DNA of 64,000 nt from Eutreptiella sp. 'Long Island Sound 2002' (lineage: Eukaryota; Euglenozoa; Euglenophyceae; Eutreptiales; Eutreptiaceae): positions 159,410,576 through 159,474,575 of the forward strand of contig OZ038378.1 in NCBI GenBank assembly GCA_964036045.1. The letters run 5' to 3'. Made by a program: the position numbers and the translations under genes. This document shows, one piece after another, positions 11,361-23,525 of the stretch. Position 1 is the stretch's first letter. Every line of letters starts with the position of its first letter. The notes under the pieces were generated by a model. It did no database searches, was not told the origin of the DNA, and saw nothing but the letters and a program-made list of their open reading frames with translations.

Positions 11361-13749
11361 TTAGTCCCAATTTTTCCCAGTTTTCCCCACCTGTTTCGAC
11401 TTGGTCCCACTTAGTCCCAATTTTCCCCAGTTTTCCCCACCTGTTTCCACTTGGTCCCGTTTAGTCCCAATTTTCCCCACTTTTCCCCGCCTGTTTCCAC
11501 TTGGTCCCACTTGGTCCCAATTTTTCCCACTTTTCCCCGCCTGTTTCCACTTGGTCCCACTTAGTCCCAATTTTTCCCACTTTTCCCCACCTCTTTCCAC
11601 TTGGTGCCACTTAGTCCCAATTTTCCCCAGTTTTCCCCACCTGTTTCCACTTGGTCCCACTTGTCCCAATTTTTCCCACTTTTCCCCACCTGTTTCCACT
11701 TGGTCCAACTTAGTCCCAATATCCCCCAGTTTTCCCCACCACCTGTTTCCACTTGGTCCCACTTAGTCCCAATTTTTCTCAGTTTTCCCCACCTGTTTCC
11801 ACTTGGTCCCACTTAGTCCCAATTTTCCCCAGTTTTCCCCACCTGTTGCCACTTGGTCCCACTTAGTCCCAATTTTTCGGAGTATTCCAAACCTGTTTCC
11901 ACTTGGTCCCACTTAGTCCCAATTTTTCCCAGTTTTCTCCACCTGTTTCCACTTGGTCCCGCTTAGTCCCAATTTTCCCCACTTTTCCCCGCCTGTTTCC
12001 ACTTGGTCCCACTTAGTCCCAATTTTCCCCAGTTTTCCCCACCTGTTTCCACTTGGTCCAAGTTAGTCCCAATTTTCCCCAGTTTTCCCCGCCTCTTTCG
12101 ACTTGGTCCCACTTAGTCCCAATTTTTCCCAGTTTTCCCCACCTGTTTCCACTTGGTCCCAATTTTCCCCAGTTTTCCCCACCTGTTTCCACTTGGTCCC
12201 ACTTGGTCCCAATTTCCCCCACTTTTCCCCGCCTGTTTCGACTTGGTCCCACTTAGTCCCAATTTTCCCCCAGTTTTCCCCACCTGTTTCCACTTGGTCC
12301 CACTTAGTCCCAATTTTCCCCAGTTTTCCGCACCTGTTTCCACTTGGTGCCACTTAGTCCCAATTTTTCCCAGTTTTCCCCACCTCTTTCCACTTGGTGC
12401 CACTTAGTCCCAATTTTTCCCAGTTTTCCGCACCTGTTTCCACTTGGTCCCAGTTAGTCTTTGTTTTTACCAGTTTTTTCCACCTGTTTCCACTTGGACC
12501 CACTTAGTCCCAATTTTCCCAAGTCTTCCCCACCTGTTTCAACTTGGTCCCACTTAGTCCCAATTTTTCCAAGTTTTCCCCACCTGTTTCGACTTGGTCC
12601 AACTTAGTCCCAATTTTTCCCAGTTATCCCCACCTGTTTCAACTTGGTCCCACTTAGTCGCAATTTTTCCCAATTTTCCCCACCTGTTGCCACTTGGTGC
12701 CACGTAGTCCCAATTTTTCCCAGTTTTCCCCACCTGTTTCCACTTGGTGCCACTTAGTCCCAATTTTTCCCAGTTGTCCCCACCTGTTTCGACTTGGTCC
12801 CACTTTGTGTTTGTTTTTCCCAGTTTTCCCCACCTGTTTCCACTTGGCCCCACTTGGTCCCAATTTTCCCCAGTTTTCCCCACCTGTTTCCACTTGGTCC
12901 CACTTAGTCTGAATTTTTCCCAGTTTTCCCCACCTGTTTCCACTTGGTCCCGCTTAGTCCCAATTTCCCCCAGTTTTCCCCACCTCTTTCCACTTGGTCC
13001 CACTTGGTCCCAATTTTCCCCAGTTTTCCCCACCTGTTTCCACTTGGTCCCACCTAGTCCAAATCTTTCCCAGTTTTCCCCACCTGTTTCCACTTGGTCC
13101 CACTTAGTCCCAATTTTTCTCACTTTTCCCCACCTGTTTCCACTTGGTCCCACTTAGTCCCAATTTTTCCCACATTTCCCCACCTGTTGCCACTTGGTCC
13201 CACTTAGTCCCAATTTTTCCCAGTATTCCAAACCTGTTTCCACTTGGTCCCACTTAGTCCCAATTTTTCCCAGTTTTCCCCACCTGTTTCCACTTGGTCC
13301 CGCTCAGTCCCAATTTTTCCCAGTTTTCCCCGCCTGTTTCCACTTGGTCCCACTTAGTCCCAATTTTCCCTAGTTTTCCCCACCTGTTTCCACTTGGTCC
13401 AAGTTAGTGCCAATTTTCCCCAAATTTCCCGAGCTGTTTCGACTTGGTCCCACTCACTCCCAATTTTTCCCAGTTTTCCCCACGTGCTTCCACTTGGTCC
13501 CAATTTTTCCCACGTTTCCCCGCCTATTTCCACTTGGTCCAATTTAGTCCCAATTTTCCTCAGTTTTTTTCGCACCTGTTTCCACTTGGTCCCACTTGGT
13601 CCCAATTTTCCCCGGTTTTCCCCACCTGTTTCCACTTGGTCCCACTCAGTCCCAATTTTTCCCATTTTTCCCCACGTGTTTCCACTTGGTGCCACTTAGT
13701 CCCAATTTTTCCCATTTTTCCCCACCTGTTTCCACTTGGTCCAACTTAG
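11361..13749 (+). repeat. Large duplicated block, copy 2
   Basis: This is the second copy of the block at about 5.6-8.2 kb. It keeps the order of the rare variants but differs by unit-sized gains and losses. The same 40-bp unit and its neighbours occur a third time near 15430-15760, so this part of the array has been copied at least twice. Confidence 0.75.
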
Positions 13750-15119
13750 TCCCAATTTTCCCCAGTTTTCCCCACCTGTTTCCACTTGGTCCCACTTAGT
13801 GCCAATTTTTCCCACTTTTCCCCACCTGTTTCCGGTTGGTGCCACTTAGTCCCAATTTTTCCCAGTTTTCCCCACCTGTTTCCACTTGGTCCCACTTAGT
13901 CCCAATTTTTCCCAGCTTTCCCCACCTGTTTCCACTTGGTCTCACTTAGTCCCAATTTTTCCCAGTTTTCTTCACCTGTTTCCACTTGGTCCCACTTAGT
14001 CCCAATTTTTCCCAGTTTTCCCACCTGTTTCCACTTGGTCCCACTTAGTCCCAATTTTTCCAAGTTTTCCCCACCTGTTTCCACTTGGTCCAACTTAGTC
14101 CCACTTTTTCCCAGTTTTCCCACCTGTTTCCACTTGGTCCCACTTAGTCCCAATTTTCGCCAGTTTCCCCCACCTGTTTCCACTTGGTCCCACTTAGTCC
14201 CAATTTTTCCCAGTTTTCCGCACGTGTTTCCACTTGGTCCCACTTAGTCCCAATTTTTCCCAGTTTTCCCACCTATTTCCACTTGGTCCCACTTGGTCCC
14301 ACTTTTTCCCAGTTTTCCCCACCTGTTTCCACTTGGTCCCACTTGTCTCAATTTTTCCCACTTTTTCCCCACCTGTTTCCACTTGGTCCCACTTAGTCCC
14401 AATTTTTCCCAGTTTTCCCACCTGTTTCCACTTGGTCCCACTTAGTCCCAATTTTTCCCAGTTTTCCCACCTGTTTCCACTTGGTCCCACTTAGTCCCAA
14501 TTTTCCCCAGTTTTCCCCACCTGTTTCCACTTGGTCCCACTTAGTCCCACTTTTTCCCAGTTTTCCCACCTGTTTCCACTCGGTCCCACTTAATCCCAAT
14601 TTTTCCCAGTTTTCCCCACCTGTTTCCACTTGGTCCCACTTAGTCCCAATTTTTCCCAGTTTCCCGCACGTGTTTCCACTTGGTCCCACTTAGTCCCAAT
14701 TTTTCCCAGTTTTCCCACCTATTTCCACTTGGTCCCACTTGGTCCCAATTTTCCCCAGTTTTCCCCACCTGTTTCCACTTGGTCCCACTTGTCTCAATTT
14801 TTCCCACTTTTTCCCCACCTGTTTCCACTTGGTCCCACTTAGTCCCAATTTTTCTCAGCTTTCCCCACCTGTTTCCACTTGGTCCCACTTTATGCCAGCT
14901 TTTCCTAGTTCGCCCCACCGGTTTCCACTTGGTCCCACTTAGTCCCAATTTTTCCCAGTATTCCCCACATGTTTCCACTTGGTCCCACGTAGTCCCAATT
15001 TTCCCCAGTTTTCCCCACCTGTTTCCACTTGGTCCAAGTTAGTCCCAATTTTTGCCAGTTTTGACCACCTGTTTCCACTTGGTCCCACTTAGTCCCAATT
15101 CTTCCCCAGTTTTCCCCAC

Positions 15120-15169
15120 CTGTTTCCACTTGGTCCCACTTAGTCCCAATTTTCCCCAGCTGTTTCCAC
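15120..15169 (+). repeat. 40-bp unit lacking D1
   Basis: D4 (15140-15149) and D5 (15150-15159) are followed directly by D2 (15160-15169), so the junction reads CCCCAGCTGTTTCC and D1 is missing. Other 40-bp units lack D4: D3 ending TTGGTCCCAA at 7907, 12153, 13494, 15570, 30707 and 49217 is followed directly by D5. Those at 7907, 13494 and 15570 are copies of one event; the others have different neighbours. Confidence 0.85.
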
Positions 15170-15429
15170 TTGGTGCCACTTAGTCCCAATTTTTCCCAGC
15201 TTTCCCCACCTGTTTCCACTTGGTCCCACTTAGTCCCAATTTCCCCCAGTTTTCCCCACCTGTTTCCACTTGGTCCCACTTGGTCCCAATTTTCGCCACT
15301 TTTCCCCACCTGTTTCCACTTGGTCCCACCTAGTCCCAATTTTTCCCAGTTTTCCTCGCCTGTTTCCACTTGGTCCAAGTTCGTCCCAATTTTTCCCAGT
15401 TTTCCCCGCCTGTTTCCACTTGGTCCCAC

Positions 15430-15760
15430 TTAGTCCAAATTTTCCCTTGTTTTCCCCACCTGTTTCCACTTGGTCCAAGTTAGTGCCAATTTCCCCCAAT
15501 TTTCCGAACCTGTTTCGACTTGGTCCCACTTAGTGCCAATTTTTCCCAGTTTTCCCCACGTGCTCCCACTTGGTCCCAATTTTTCCCACTTTTCCCCGCC
15601 TGTTTCCACTTGGTCCAACTTAGTCCCAATTTTCCGCAGTTTTCCGCACCTGTTTGCACTTGGTCCCACTTAGTCCCAATTTTTCCCATTTTTCCCCACG
15701 TGTTTCCACTTGGTGCCACTTAGTCCCGATTTTTCCCAGTTTTCCCCACCTGTTTCCACT
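15430..15760 (+). repeat. Partial third copy of the 7.8/13.4-kb segment
   Basis: It matches 7767-8100 at offset 7,663 bp. Shared features are a CACGTGC unit followed by a 40-bp unit without D4 (TTGGTCCCAA at 15570, 13494 and 7907), and then CCGCAGTTTTCCGCACCTG with GTTTGCAC. Relative to the second copy, several units are missing on its left. Confidence 0.7.
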
Positions 15761-16719
15761 TGGTCCAACTTAGTCCGAATTTTCCCCAGTGTTCCCCACC
15801 TGTTTCCACTTGGTCCCACTGGGTGCCAATTTTTCCCACTTTTCCCCACCTGTTTCCACTTGGTGCCACTTAGTCCCAATTTTTCCCAGTTTTCCCCACC
15901 TGTTTCCACTTGGTCCCACTTAGTCCCAATTTTTCCCAGCTTTCCCCACCTGTTTCCACTCGGTCCCACTTTGTCCCAATTTTTCCCAGTTTTCTTCACC
16001 TGTTTCCACTTGGTCCCACTTAGTCCCAATTTTTCTCAGTTTTCCCACCTGTTTCCACTTGGTCCCACTTAGTCCCAATTTTTCCAAGTTTTCCCCACCT
16101 GTTTCCACTTGGTCCAACTTAGTCCCAATTTTCCCCAGTTTTCCTCACCTGTTCCCACTTGGTCCCACTTAGTCCCACTTTTTCCCAGTTTTCCCCACCT
16201 GTTTCCACTTGGTCCCACTTAGTCCCAATTTTTCCCAGTTTTCCCCACCTGTTTCCACTTGGTCCCACTTAGTCCCAATTTTTCCCAGTTTTCCCCACCT
16301 GTTTCCACTTGGTCCCACTTTATGCCAGCTTTTCCTAGTTCGCCCCACCGGTTTCCACTTGGTCCCACTTAGTCCCAATTTTTCCCAGTATTCCCCACCT
16401 GTTTCCACTTGGTCCCACATAGTCCCAATTTTCGGCAGTTTTCCCCACCTGTTTCCACTTGGTCCAAGTTAGTCCCAATTTTTCCCAGCTTTCCCCACCT
16501 GTTTCGACTTGGTCCCATTTAGTCCCAATTTCCCCCAGTTTTCCCCACCTGTTTCCACTTGGTCCCACTTGGTCCCAATTTTCGCCAGTTTTCCCCACCT
16601 CTTTCCACTTGGTCCCACCTAGTCCCAATTTTTCCCAGTTTTCCTCGCCTGTTTCCACTTGGTCCAAGTTCGTCCCAATTTTTCCCAGTTTTCCCCACCT
16701 GTTTCGACTTGGTCCCACT

Positions 16720-18524
16720 TAGTCCCAATTTTCCCCCGTTTTCCCACCTGTTTCCACCTGATCCCACTTGGTCCCAATTTTCCCCAGTTTTCCCCACTTC
16801 CCCACCTGTTTCCACTTGGTCCCGCATAGTCCCAATTTTTCCCAGTTTTCCCCACCTGTTTCCACTTGGTCCAACTTAGTCCCAATTTTCGCCAGTTTTC
16901 CCACCTGTTTCCACTTGGTGCCACTTAGTCCCAATCTTTCCCAGTTTTCCCCACCTGTTTTCACTTGGTCCCACTTGGTCCCAATTTTTCCCAGTTTTCC
17001 CCACCTGTTTCCACTTGGTCCCACTTGGTCCCAATTTTTCTCAGTTTTCCCCACCTGTTTCCGCTTGGTCCAACTTAGTCCCAAGTTTCCCCAGTTTTCC
17101 CCGCCTGTTTCCACTTGGTGCCACTTAGTCCCAATGTTTCCCAGTTTTCCCCACCTGTTTCCACTTGGTCCCACTTTGTCCCAATTTTTCCTAGTTTGCC
17201 CCACCTGTTTCCACTTGGTCCCACATAGTCCCAATTTTCCCTAGTTTTCCCCACATGTTTCTACTTGGTCCAAGTTAGTCCCAATTTTTGCTAGTTTTGA
17301 CCACCTGTTTCCACTTGGTCCCACTTAGTCCCAATTTTCCCCAATTTTCCCCACTTGTTTCCACTTGGTCCCACTTAGTCCCAATTTTCCCCAGCTTTCC
17401 CCGCCTGTTTCCACTTGGTCCCACTTAGTCCCAATTTTCCCCAGTTTTCCCCACCTGTTTCCACTTGGTCCCACTTAGTCCCAATTTTCCCCAGTTTTCC
17501 CCACCTGTTTCCACTTGGTCCCACTTAATCCCAATTTTTCCCAGTTTTCCTCACCTGTTTCCACTTCGCCCCACTTAGTCCCAATTTTCCCCAGTTTTCC
17601 CCACCTGTTTCCACTTGGTCCCACTTAGTCCCAATTTTCCCCAGTTTTCCCCACCTGTTTCCACTTGGTCCCACTTAATCCCAATTTTTCCCAGTTTTCC
17701 CACCTGTTTCCACTTGGTCCCACTTAGTCCCAATTTTTCCCAGTTTTCCCCACTTGTTTCCACTTGGTCCAACTTAGTCCCAATTTCCCCCAGTTTTCCC
17801 CACCTGTTTCGACTTGGTCCCACTTTGTGCCAATTTTTCCCAGTTTTCCTCACCTGTTTCAACTTGGTCCCACTTAGTCCCAATTTTTCCCAGTTTTCCC
17901 CACCTGTTTCCACTTGGTCCAACTTAGTCCCAATTTTCCGCAGTTTTCCCCACCTGTTTCCACTTGGTCCCACTTAGTCCCAATTTTTCCCAATTTTCCG
18001 ACCTGTTTCCACTTGGTCCCACTTAGTCCCAATTTCCCCCAGTTTTCCCCACCTGTTCCCACTTGGTCCCACTTAGTCCGACTTTTTCCCAGTTTTCCCC
18101 ACCTGTTTCCACTTGGTCCCACTTAGTCCCAATTTTTCCCAGTTTTCCCCACCTGTTTCCACTTGGTCCCACTTGGTCCCAATTTTTCCTAGTTTTCCCC
18201 ACCTGTTTCCAGTTGGTCCCACTTAGTCCCAAATTTCCCCAGTTTTCCCCACCTGTTTCCACTTGGTCCCACTTAGTCCCAATTTTTCCCAGTTTTCCCC
18301 ACCTCTTTCCACTTTGTCCAACTTAGTCCCAATTTTCCCCAGTTTTCCCCACCTGTTTCCACTTGGTCCCACTTAGTGCCAATTTTTCCCAGTTTTCCCC
18401 ACCTGTTTCCACTTGGTGCCACTTAGTCCCAATTTTTCCCAGTTTTCCCCACCTGTTTCCACTTGGTCCCACTTAGTCCCAATTTTCCCCAGTTTTCCCC
18501 ACCTGTTTCCACTTGGTCCCACTT
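16720..18524 (+). repeat. 1,805-bp higher-order repeat, copy 1
   Basis: This block is followed directly by a second copy at +1,805 to +1,806 bp. Matching landmarks include an 8-bp insertion (TTCCCCAC repeated, 16795 and 18600), CCCGCATAGTCCC, TTTTGCTAGTTTTGACC (17295 and 19100), CACTTCGCCCC and CATGTTTCTACTTGG. The copies differ at only a few scattered bases in the lines I compared, for example TTTTCAC against TTTCCAC near 16963 and 18768. Confidence 0.88.
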
Positions 18525-20330
18525 GGTCCCAGTTTTTCCCCCGTTTTCCCACCTGTTTCCACTTGATCCCACTTGGTCCCAATTTTCCCCAGTTTTCCCC
18601 ACTTCCCCACCTGTTTCCACTTGGTCCCGCATAGTCCCAATTTTTCCCAGTTTTCCCCACCTGTTTCCACTTGGTCCAACTTAGTCCCAATTTTCGCCAG
18701 TTTTCCCACCTGTTTCCACTTGGTGCCACTTAGTCCCAATCTTTCCCAGTTTTCCCCACCTGTTTCCACTTGGTCCCACTTGGTCCCAATTTTTCCCAGT
18801 TTTCCCCACCTGTTTCCACTTGGTCCCACTTGGTCCCAATTTTTCTCAGTTTTCCCCACCTGTTTCCGCTTGGTCCAACTTAGTCCCAAGTTTCCCCAGT
18901 TTTCCCCGCCTGTTTCCACTTGGTCCCACTTAGTCCCAATGTTTCCCAGTTTTCCCCACCTGTTTCCACTTGGTCCCACTTTGTCCCAATTTTTCCTAGT
19001 TTGCCCCACCTGTTTCCACTTGGTCCCACATAGTCCCAATTTTCCCTAGTTTTCCCCACATGTTTCTACTTGGTCCAAGTTAGTCCCAATTTTTGCTAGT
19101 TTTGACCACCTGTTTCCACTTGGTCCCACTTAGTCCCAATTTTCCCCAATTTTCCCCACTTGTTTCCACTTGGTCCCACTTAGTCCCAATTTTCCCCAGC
19201 TTTCCCCGCCTGTTTCCACTTGGTCCCACTTAGTCCCAATTTTCCCCAGTTTTCCCCACCTGTTTCCACTTGGTCCCACTTAGTCCCAATTGTCCCCAGT
19301 TTTCCCCACCTGTTTCCACTTGGTCCCACTTAATCCCAATTTTTCCCAGTTTTCCTCACCTGTTTCCACTTCGCCCCACTTAGTCCCAATTTTCCCCAGT
19401 TTTCCCCACCTGTTTCCACTTGGTCCCACTTGGTCCCAATTTTCCCCAGTTTTCCCCACCTGTTTCCACTTGGTCCCACTTAATCCCAATTTTTCCCAGT
19501 TTTCCCACCTGTTTCCACTTGGTCCCACTTAGTCCCAATTTTTCCCAGTTTTCCCCACTTGTTTCCACTTGGTCCAACTTAGTCCCAATTTCCCCCAGTT
19601 TTCCCCACCTGTTTCGACTTGGTCCCACTTTGTGCCAATTTTTCCCAGTTTTCCTCACCTGTTTCAACTTGGTCCCACTTAGTCCCAATTTTTCCCAGTT
19701 TTCCCCACCTGTTTCCACTTGGTCCAACTTAGTCCCAATTTTCCGCAGTTTTCCCCACCTGTTTCCACTTGGTCCCACTTAGTCCCAATTTTTCCCAATT
19801 TTCCCGACCTGTTTCCACTTGGTCCCACTTAGTCCCAATTTTCCCCAGTTTTCCCCACCTGTTCCCACTTGGTCCCACTTAGTCCGACTTTTTCCCAGTT
19901 TTCCCCACCTGTTTCCACTTGGTCCCACTTAGTCCCAATTTTTCCCAGTTTTCCCCACCTGTTTCCACTTGGTCCCACTTGGTCCCAATTTTTCCTAGTT
20001 TTCCCCACCTGTTTCCAGTTGGTCCCACTTAGTCCCAAATTTCCCCAGTTTTCCCCACCTGTTTCCACTTGGTCCCACTTAGTCCCAATTTTTCCCAGTT
20101 TTCCCCACCTCTTTCCACTTTGTCCAACTTAGTCCCAATTTTCCCCAGTTTTCCCCACCTGTTTCCACTTGGTCCCACTTAGTGCCAATTTTTCCCAGTT
20201 TTCCCCACCTGTTTCCACTTGGTGCCACTTAGTCCCAATTTTTCCCAGTTTTCCCCACCTGTTTCCACTTGGTCCCACTTAGTCCCAATTTTCCCCAGTT
20301 TTCCCCACCTGTTTCCACTTGGTCCCACTT
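18525..20330 (+). repeat. 1,805-bp higher-order repeat, copy 2
   Basis: This is the second of two back-to-back copies, about 36 units each. Its last part (19420-19782) recurs once more at 20269-20631 with an offset of 849 bp (17 units less one base), so a shorter duplication followed or overlapped the longer one. Confidence 0.86.
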
Positions 20331-20731
20331 AATCCCAATTTTTCCCAGTTTTCCCACCTGTTTCCACTTGGTCCCACTTAGTCCCAATTTTTCCCAGTTT
20401 TCCCCACTTGTTTCCACTTGGTCCAACTTAGTCTCAATTTCCCCCAGTTTTCCCCACCTGTTTCGACTTGGTCCCACTTTGTTCCAATTTTTCCCAGTTT
20501 TCCTCACCTGTTTCCACTTGGTCCCACTTAGTCCCAATTTTTCCCAGTTTTCCCCACCTGTTTCCACTTGGTCCCACTCAGTCCCAATTTTTCCCAGTTT
20601 TCCCCACCTGTTTCCACTTGGTCCAACTTAGTCCCAATTTTCCGCAGTTTTCCCCACCTGTTTCCACTTGGTCCCACTTAGTCCCAATTTTTCCCAATTT
20701 TCCCCACTTGTTTCGACTTGGTCCCACTTAG
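20229..20731 (+). repeat. Partial third copy at 849-bp offset
   Basis: Units with CTTAATCCC, a CCC-for-CCCC loss, CACTTGTTTCC, CAACTTAGTC with CCCCCAG, TTCGACTTGG and CACTTTGT follow in the same order as at 19420-19830. Point differences (GTCTCAATT, TTTGTTCC) show it has diverged from the other copies. Confidence 0.7.
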
Positions 20732-21099
20732 TCCCAATTTTTCCCAGTTTTCCCCACCTGTTCCCACTTGGTCCCACTTAGTCCCACTTTTTCCCAGTTT
20801 TCCCCACCTGTTTCCACTTGGTCCCACTTAGTCCCAATTTTTCCCAGCTTTCCCCACCTGTTTCCACTTGGTCCCACTTAGTCCCAATTTTTCCCAGTTT
20901 TCCCCACCTGTTTCCACTTGGTCCCACTTGGTCCCAATTTTTCCTAGTTTTCCCCACCTGTTTCCACTTGGTCCCACTTAGTCCCAAATTTCCCCAGTTT
21001 TCCCCACCTGTTTCCACTTGGTCCCACTTAGTCCCAATGTTTCCCAGTTTTCCCCACCTGTTTCCACTTGGTCCCACTTAGTCCCAATTTTCCCCAGTT

Positions 21100-21780
21100 T
21101 TCCCCACCTGTTTCGACTTGGTCCCACTTTGTGCCAATTTTTCCTAGTTCGTCCCACCTGTTTCCACTTGGTCCCACTTAGTCCCAATTTTCCCCAGTTT
21201 TCCCCACCTGTTTCCACTTGGTCCCACATAGTCCCAATTTTTGCCAGTTTTGACCACCTGTTTCCACTTGGTCCCACTTAGTCCCAATTTTTCCCAGTTT
21301 TCCCCACCTCTTTCCACTTTGTCCAACTTAGTCCCAATTTTCCCCAGTTTTCCCCACCTGTTTCCACTTGGTCCCACTTAGTGCCAATTTTTCCCAGTTT
21401 TCCCCACCTGTTTCCACTTGGTCCCACTTAGTCCCACTTTTTCCCAGTTTTCCCCACCTGTTTCCACTTGGTCCCACTTAGTCCCAATTTTTCCCAGCTT
21501 TCCCCACCTGTTTCCACTTGGTCCCACTTAGTCCCAATTTTTCCCAGTTTTCCCCACCTGTTTCCACTTGGTCCCACTTGGTCCCAATTTTTCCTAGTTT
21601 TCCCCACCTGTTTCCACTTGGTCCCACTTAGTCCCAAATTTTTCCAGTTTTCCCCACCTGTTTCCACTTGGTCCCACTTAGTCCCAATTTTCCCCAGTTT
21701 TCCCCACCTGTTTCCACTTGGTCCCACGTAGTCCCAATTTTCCCCAGTTTTCCCCACCTGTTTCGACTTGGTCCCACTTT
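21100..21780 (+). repeat. 650-bp duplicated block (13 units)
   Basis: The pair of landmarks TTCCTAGTTCGTCCC (about 21141 and 21790) and TTTTGACC (21248 and 21898) lies at offsets of 649-650 bp. The same pair then recurs at +899 bp (22680 and 22797), so a 650-bp and an 899-bp period share this landmark. Confidence 0.7.
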
Positions 21781-23490
21781 GTGCCAATTTTTCCTAGTTC
21801 GTCCCACCTGTTTCCACTTGGTCCCACTTAGTCCCAATTTTCCCCAGTTTTCCCCACCTGTTTCCACTTGGTCCAAGTTAGTCCCGATTTTTGCCAGTTT
21901 TGACCACCTGTTTCCACTTGGTCCCACTTAGTCCCAATTCTTCCTCAGTTTTCCCCACATGTTTCCACTTGGTCCCACTTAGTCCCAATTTTCCCCAGTT
22001 TTCCCCACCTGTTTCCACTTGGTCCCACTTGGTCCCAATTTTCCCCAGTTTTTCCCACCTGTTTCCACTTGGTCCCACTTAGTCCCAATTTTTCCCAGTT
22101 TTCCTCACCTGTTTCCACTTGGTCCCACTTAATCCCAATTTTTCCCAGTTTTCCCAACTGTTTCCACTTGGTCCCACTTAGTCCCAATTTTTCCCAGTTT
22201 TCCCAACTGTTTCCACTTGGTCCCACTTAGTCCCAATTTTCCCCTGTTTTCCCCACCTGTTTCCACTTGGTCCCACTTGGTCACAATTCTTCCGACTTTT
22301 CCCCGCCTGTTTCCACTTGGTCGCACTTGGTCCCAATTTTCCCCAGTTTTCCCCACCTGTTTCCACTTGGTCCCACTTGGTCCCAATTTTTCCCACTTTT
22401 CCCCGCGTGTTTCCACTTGGTCCCACTTAGTCTCAATTTTGCCCGGTTTTCCCCACCTGTTTCCACTTGGTCCCACTTGGTGCCAATTTTTCCCGGTTTT
22501 CCCCGCCTGTTTCCACTTGGAGCCACATAGTCCCAAATTTTGCCAGTTTTCCCCACCTGTTTCCACTTGGTCCCACTTAGTCCCAATTTTTCCCAGTTTT
22601 CCCCACCTGTTTCCACTTGGTCCCAGGTAGTCCCAATTTTCCCCAGTTTTCCCCACCTGTTTCGACTTGGTCCCACTTTGTGCCAATTTTTCCTAGTTCG
22701 TCCCACCTGTTTCCACTTGGTCCCACTTAGTCCCAATTTTCCCCAGTTTTCCCCACCTGTTTCCACTTGGTCCAAGTTAGTCCCGATTTTTGCCAGTTTT
22801 GACCACCTGTTTCCACTTGGTCCCACTTAGTCCCAATTCTTCCTCAGTTTTCCCCACATGTTTCCACTTGGTCCCACTTAGTCCCAATTTCCCCCAGTTT
22901 TCCCCACCTGTTTCCACTTGGTCCCACTTGGTCCCAATTTTCCCCAGTTTTTCCCACCTGTTTCCACTTGGTCCCACTTAGTCCCAATTTTTCCCAGTTT
23001 TCCTCACCTGTTTCCACTTGGTCCCACTTAATCCCAATTTTTCCCAGTTTTCCCAACTGTTTCCACTTGGTCCCACTTAGTCCCAATTTTTCCCAGTTTT
23101 CCCAACTGTTTCCACTTGGTCCCACTTAGTCCCAATTTTCCCCAGTTTTCCCCACCTGTTTCCACTTGGTCCCACTTGGTCACAATTCTTCCGACTTTTC
23201 CCCGCCTGTTTCCACTTGGTCGCACTTGGTCCCAATTTTCCCCAGTTTTCCCCACCTGTTTCCACTTGGTCCCACTTGGTCCCAATTTTTCCCACTTTTC
23301 CCCGCGTGTTTCCACTTGGTCCCACTTAGTCCCAATTTTGCCCGGTTTTCCCCACCTGTTTCCACTTGGTCCCACTTGGTGCCAATTTTTCCCACTTTTC
23401 CCCGCCTGTTTCCACTTGGAGCCACATAGTCCCAAATTTTGCCAGTTTTCCCCACCCGTTTCCACCTGGTCCCACTTAGTCTTAATTTTC
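21690..23490 (+). repeat. 899-bp higher-order repeat, two tandem copies (locus 2)
   Basis: Landmarks repeat at 899 bp: GTGCCAATTTTTCCTAGTTCG (21781, 22680), TTTTGACC (21898, 22797), two consecutive CCCAACTG units (22154 and 22203; 23053 and 23102), GGTCACAATTCTTCCGAC and GGAGCCACATAG. The period is again 18 units less one base, but the variant content differs from locus 1 at 8.25-10.05 kb. Confidence 0.86.
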
Positions 23491-23525
23491 CCCAGCTTTC
23501 CTGGCCTGTTTCCACTTGGTCCCAC

